Assembly (NCBI RefSeq): GCF_000971275.1 | Contig: NZ_LAPV01000039.1 | Span: forward strand, 1 to 34,233 | Direction of reading: 5' to 3' | DNA from: Devosia psychrophila | Lineage (GTDB): Bacteria > Pseudomonadota > Alphaproteobacteria > Rhizobiales > Devosiaceae | Length of the DNA stretch: 34,233 bases | Shown here: in pieces, positions 31,800 to 34,233 of the stretch | Layout of the letters: the number at the start of each line of letters is the position of its first letter | Numbering within the stretch: the stretch's first letter is position 1 | The notes under the pieces: model-generated | Told to the model about the DNA's origin: nothing | The model's database searches: none | What the model saw: the letters and a program-made list of their open reading frames with translations, nothing else | Program-made: the position numbers and the translations under genes

Positions 31800-31895
31800 A
31801 TGACCATCGCAAGACGCAGTCTTTTGTCGCTGGCCCTATACAGACACATTCGATTTTTCGTATCATCGATCACCCCAAGAACTCCGAACAAATAG
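31800..31895 (+). CDS. 31-residue ORF, possible remnant of an exported-protein gene
   Basis: ATG at 31800 has AGGAG 7 bases upstream, an excellent start. It encodes MTIARRSLLSLALYRHIRFF then VSSITPRTPNK and ends at 31893-31895. The first part resembles a twin-arginine or Sec signal sequence (ARRSLLSLAL) and then turns unlike one, so this may be the stub of a deleted binding-protein gene, or chance. Apart from this, the promoter and the hairpin, the 645-bp gap 31321-31965, which is less G+C-rich than the neighbouring genes, shows nothing. Confidence 0.25.
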   Translation: MTIARRSLLSLALYRHIRFFVSSITPRTPNK

Positions 31896-31965
31896 GGAAC
31901 GATTGGCGACAATGCTGATGATACGGTGTTTACCTCAACTATTCGCGCCAAGGTCTACTTTATAA

Positions 31966-33861
31966 TTATGCCTCGGTCGGCATTGCCGACAGTGGCAGGG
32001 CTCGTTTCTGGGCTGCGATGCGGAAGGGTGCGTTGACGGCGCCATAGCCGCGATAGCCGCCGGTTCGCTGGACGATTTCGAAGAAGAATCCCTCGCCGAC
32101 GTTGGCTGAATAGAGCTGGTAGAATTCGCCGTTTTCGTCACGGTCGTAGAGGACGCTGAATTCTCGCAACCTTGCGAGGAGGTCGTGCGGCAGGCCGAGC
32201 CTGGCTTGCAGGTCATCATAGTAGTTTGGCGATATTTCCAGCGCCTTCATGCCGTTACGGCGTGTCGCTTCGGCAGTGTGGAAGATGTCGTCAGTGGCAA
32301 AGGCTAGGTGCTGGATGCTGGAGCCGAAGGTTTCGGCGATGAAGCGACCCGCGAGGGTTTGATGGCTTTCGGCGCCGTTCAGGGTCAGCCGCAGGGTGCC
32401 AGGCTCATTCTCGATGACCTGGCTACGGACCAGTCCGGATGGATCGACTACGTCCACCATCGGGCTTTTTTCGACCACGAAGATGGAACGGTAGAACAGG
32501 ATCCAGGTCAGCATCTCCTCGTAGTTCATCGTCTGAGCGACATGGTCGACCCGGCGCAGGCCGGCATCGGCCAACGCCCTGGGATCGTCGACGGTCTCGA
32601 ACTCGATGTCCCACACCCGGCCAAGCGGGCCCTTTTCGTCGAGGAAGTAAATTATGCCGCCGCCAATGCCGCGAATGGCCGGGATGCTGAGCTGATCCGG
32701 GCCGACGCGCTGGCTGAACAATTGCGCGCCCAGCGCGGTGGCGCGCTCGACCGTGGCGGTGGCGTCGTCCACCATCATGCCCAGCGCGTAGGCCGAGGTG
32801 CCGTGCGTAAGATAGGCGGAGTGTGCCAAGCCCTCCCGCTCAGTGTTGATGATGATGTTGATATTGCCCTGCGTAAACCGCTCGACCGCCTTGCTGCGAT
32901 GGCGTCCGGTGAGGCGGAAGCCAAGCTGGCGCAGGTGGCGTGACAAGGTCTGCGCCTCGTCTTCGTCGGCGGCAAACTCGACAAAAGCCACGCCATGCAC
33001 ATCGACGCGGGGCGGCAGGATCTGCACGTCGATGGCAATGTCGGGTTCAGCGTTGCGCACCTGGTCCATCAGATAGACCAGCGAGCGGTGGCCATCGGCA
33101 GCGATGGTGCGCGGCGAGCCGCTGCGGAACTGGTCATTGAAGATTTCGAGGGAGATCGGCCCGTTGTAGCCGGTTGCCGCCACCGCGCGCATGAAGTCGG
33201 TCACCGGCAAGTCGCCTTCGCCGGGCATGTTGCGGAAGTGCCGGCTCCAGTACAGCAGGTCCATGTCAATCTTGGGCGCATCGGCAAGCTGCACGATGAA
33301 AATCTTGTCGCCGGGAATCTTGCGGATCGATTCCGGATCGATGCCGCGTGACAGCGTGTGGAAGCTGTCGAGAATGATGCCGATGCTGCAATGATCGGCC
33401 CGGCGGACGATTTCCCAGGCATCGCGATGGTCGTTGACGTGGCGCCCCCAGGCGAGGGCCTCATAGCCGACGCGCAGGTTCCTCTTCGCGGCCCGTTCGC
33501 CAAGTTCGCGCAAATCGGTTGCGGCGCGATCCACGCCACCCAGCGCGAGCGGCGAGACGCTGGAGCAGACCAGCATGAGATCGGTGCAGAGATCGCCCAT
33601 GAGGTCGAATTTGCGTTCGGCCCGTTCGAAGGCCTGGCTGCGCTGCGGTTCCGGCAGCCCCTCGAAATCGCGAAATGGCTGGAACAACGTGATGCTCAGG
33701 CCGAGGTCGGCAACCATCCGGGCGACATCGCGCGGCGAACGGTCATAGGCGAGGAAGTCGTTTTCGAAGATTTCAACGCCGTCGAAGCCAGACGCAGCAA
33801 TGGCCTCAAGCTTCTCCCGCAGATCTCCGCTGATCGAAACCGTGGCAATCGAAGTCTTCAA
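31966..33861 (-). CDS. 3-dehydroshikimate dehydratase (QuiC1 type) fused to an HPPD-like domain
   Basis: A 631-residue two-domain protein. Residues 1-290 form a TIM barrel of the sugar phosphate isomerase/epimerase type, with metal-binding acids visible in GYEALAWGR, ILDSFHTLSRG, IVQLADAPKID and LEIFNDQFR. Residues 290-631 form a 4-hydroxyphenylpyruvate dioxygenase-like (VOC) domain whose metal ligands appear intact: His in VDHVAQTMNY, His in SIQHLAFATDDI, Glu in FFFEIVQRTGGY. This fusion is the QuiC1 type, converting 3-dehydroshikimate to protocatechuate in quinate/shikimate catabolism. The TTG start at 33861 is chosen because GGAGG lies 7 bases upstream and the family N-terminus (KTSIATVSISGDL) begins there; the open frame runs further up only through a hexamer tract. 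No other pathway gene is in the window. Confidence 0.88.
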   Translation of the reverse strand: MKTSIATVSISGDLREKLEAIAASGFDGVEIFENDFLAYDRSPRDVARMVADLGLSITLFQPFRDFEGLPEPQRSQAFERAERKFDLMGDLCTDLMLVCSSVSPLALGGVDRAATDLRELGERAAKRNLRVGYEALAWGRHVNDHRDAWEIVRRADHCSIGIILDSFHTLSRGIDPESIRKIPGDKIFIVQLADAPKIDMDLLYWSRHFRNMPGEGDLPVTDFMRAVAATGYNGPISLEIFNDQFRSGSPRTIAADGHRSLVYLMDQVRNAEPDIAIDVQILPPRVDVHGVAFVEFAADEDEAQTLSRHLRQLGFRLTGRHRSKAVERFTQGNINIIINTEREGLAHSAYLTHGTSAYALGMMVDDATATVERATALGAQLFSQRVGPDQLSIPAIRGIGGGIIYFLDEKGPLGRVWDIEFETVDDPRALADAGLRRVDHVAQTMNYEEMLTWILFYRSIFVVEKSPMVDVVDPSGLVRSQVIENEPGTLRLTLNGAESHQTLAGRFIAETFGSSIQHLAFATDDIFHTAEATRRNGMKALEISPNYYDDLQARLGLPHDLLARLREFSVLYDRDENGEFYQLYSANVGEGFFFEIVQRTGGYRGYGAVNAPFRIAAQKRALPLSAMPTEA

Positions 33862-33888
33862 TGTCCGTCCTCCCCGACGTGGTGCGGA

Positions 33889-33917
33889 AGAGTACGAACT
33901 AGTTAGTACATTTGCAA
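33889..33917 (-). promoter_or_regulatory. Promoter of the dehydratase gene
   Basis: On the minus strand TTGCAA (33912-33917), 17 bases, TACTCT (33889-33894), 27 bp before the TTG start. An 18-bp palindrome fills the spacer and part of the -10 box, which is where a repressor would block RNA polymerase. Confidence 0.45.
33892..33909. promoter_or_regulatory. 18-bp operator-like palindrome
   Basis: GTACGAACTAGTTAGTAC is palindromic apart from one base pair, centred on ACTAGT. Size, symmetry and A+T content fit the operators of TetR-type repressors. Its position between -35 and -10 supports repression. The regulator gene is not in the window. Confidence 0.6.
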
Positions 33918-33934
33918 GTGGCGGGAGGGGGGCG

Positions 33935-34012
33935 GGCAGAGGCAGAGGCAGAGGCAGAGGCAGAGGCAGAGGCAGAGGCAGAGGCAGAGGCAGAGGCAGA
34001 GGCAGAGGCAGA
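33935..34012. repeat. Hexanucleotide microsatellite (GGCAGA)13
   Basis: Thirteen uninterrupted copies of GGCAGA (78 bp) stand 17 bp upstream of the -35 box of the dehydratase gene. Such tracts change copy number by slippage. As the unit is six bases, gain or loss would not shift a reading frame but would rotate upstream DNA by about half a helical turn. Translated in the minus direction the tract would give Leu-Pro repeats, but the start choice puts it outside the protein. Confidence 0.85.
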
Positions 34013-34233
34013 ACATCTGGTGGATTTCCGGGCAGACGCGGCACGGCCGTAGTCTTTAATACCGGTCATCGTGGGTGACATCCACCCCACCCTCATTCCC
34101 TCCCCCTTGTATGTTTGCTTTGAGGCTGTGATTGACGATGATCGGCCTTGGGGCATCGTGTTTTGCGATGCTCCGGGTCAGATAGCGTGTGTCCCCTTAG
34201 AGCCAAGCGAGCTCGTCCCTGAGCACAGCCTTC
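34013..34233. other. Right edge, no gene recognised
   Basis: No supported gene. Bases 34081-34108 (CCACCCCACCC then TTCCCTCCCCCTTGT) resemble one half of the palindromic elements at 13839 and 18325, without a second half. GCATCG / CGATGC at 34153-34171 is a 6-bp hairpin with a 7-base loop and no T tract. Confidence 0.3.

Noticed and set aside
31691..31951. 86-codon minus-strand open frame downstream of the dehydratase gene
   Set aside because: Starts at TTG without a ribosome binding site, not recognisable, and codon use is not gene-like.
33935..34012. Possible CRISPR array
   Set aside because: The repeats are directly tandem hexamers with no spacers; this is a microsatellite. No CRISPR repeat or cas gene is seen in the window.
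33862..34044. N-terminal extension of the dehydratase through a Leu-Pro repeat
   Set aside because: The extension is the translated GGCAGA tract; the TTG at 33861 has GGAGG before it and matches the family's N-terminus, and the promoter lies inside the extension.

Overview
The window (about 60-65% G+C by eye) reads as chromosomal DNA of an alphaproteobacterium of the order Hyphomicrobiales; a Devosia-like organism is my best guess. The basis is the gene set: an OpgG/OpgH/OpgC glucan operon, a two-domain PilZ protein, a transglutaminase-like cysteine protease, a PAS_5 protein, a DUF2336 protein, an LpsL-type epimerase, and TTAA-N7-TTAA boxes like those bound by CtrA. The species is inference; no rRNA or tRNA gene is visible.

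Layout. 1-654: the truncated end of an IS5-family element, a possible small RNA with a good terminator, and a hairpin-rich non-coding element. 655-3878: LapG-like protease, PilZ protein and PAS protein (minus), then a rhomboid protease (plus). 3875-8586: minus-strand operon opgG - short ORF - opgH - opgC for osmoregulated periplasmic glucans; the short ORF is in frame with opgH across one amber codon. 8847-10112: hisI and folE (minus). 10269-14400: plus-strand Fe-S scaffold-like gene, yidD, an unknown exported protein, thrS, a small protein and arfB, with a palindromic repeat element directly before arfB. 14518-18301: plus-strand nucleotide-sugar operon (UDP-glucose dehydrogenase, UDP-glucuronate epimerase, phosphohexomutase), likely for surface polysaccharide. 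18522-21386: two adjacent exported proteins of unknown function (minus). 21568-24381: nitroreductase, a lytic transglycosylase-like protein and a DUF2336 protein, the last two preceded by CtrA-like boxes. 24395-25165: NAD kinase (minus). 25527-31320: minus-strand peptide-type ABC transporter operon (binding protein, two permeases, two ATPases) ending in a DUF1684 gene. 31966-33861: a QuiC1-type 3-dehydroshikimate dehydratase fused to an HPPD-like domain, behind a promoter that carries an 18-bp palindrome and a 13-copy hexanucleotide tract.

How it fits together. Most of the window is cell-envelope and housekeeping function: periplasmic glucans, nucleotide sugars, peptide uptake, a murein-cleaving enzyme, membrane and periplasmic proteases, and cofactor and translation genes. 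The CtrA-like boxes suggest that the PAS/rhomboid pair, the transglycosylase and the DUF2336 gene could share cell-cycle or motility control. The items most worth checking are the amber codon in opgH, the repeat-plus-operator promoter of the dehydratase gene, the CtrA-like boxes, and the palindromic elements that sit against gene ends. I did not find a clear defence, CRISPR, prophage or other wholly new multi-gene system.
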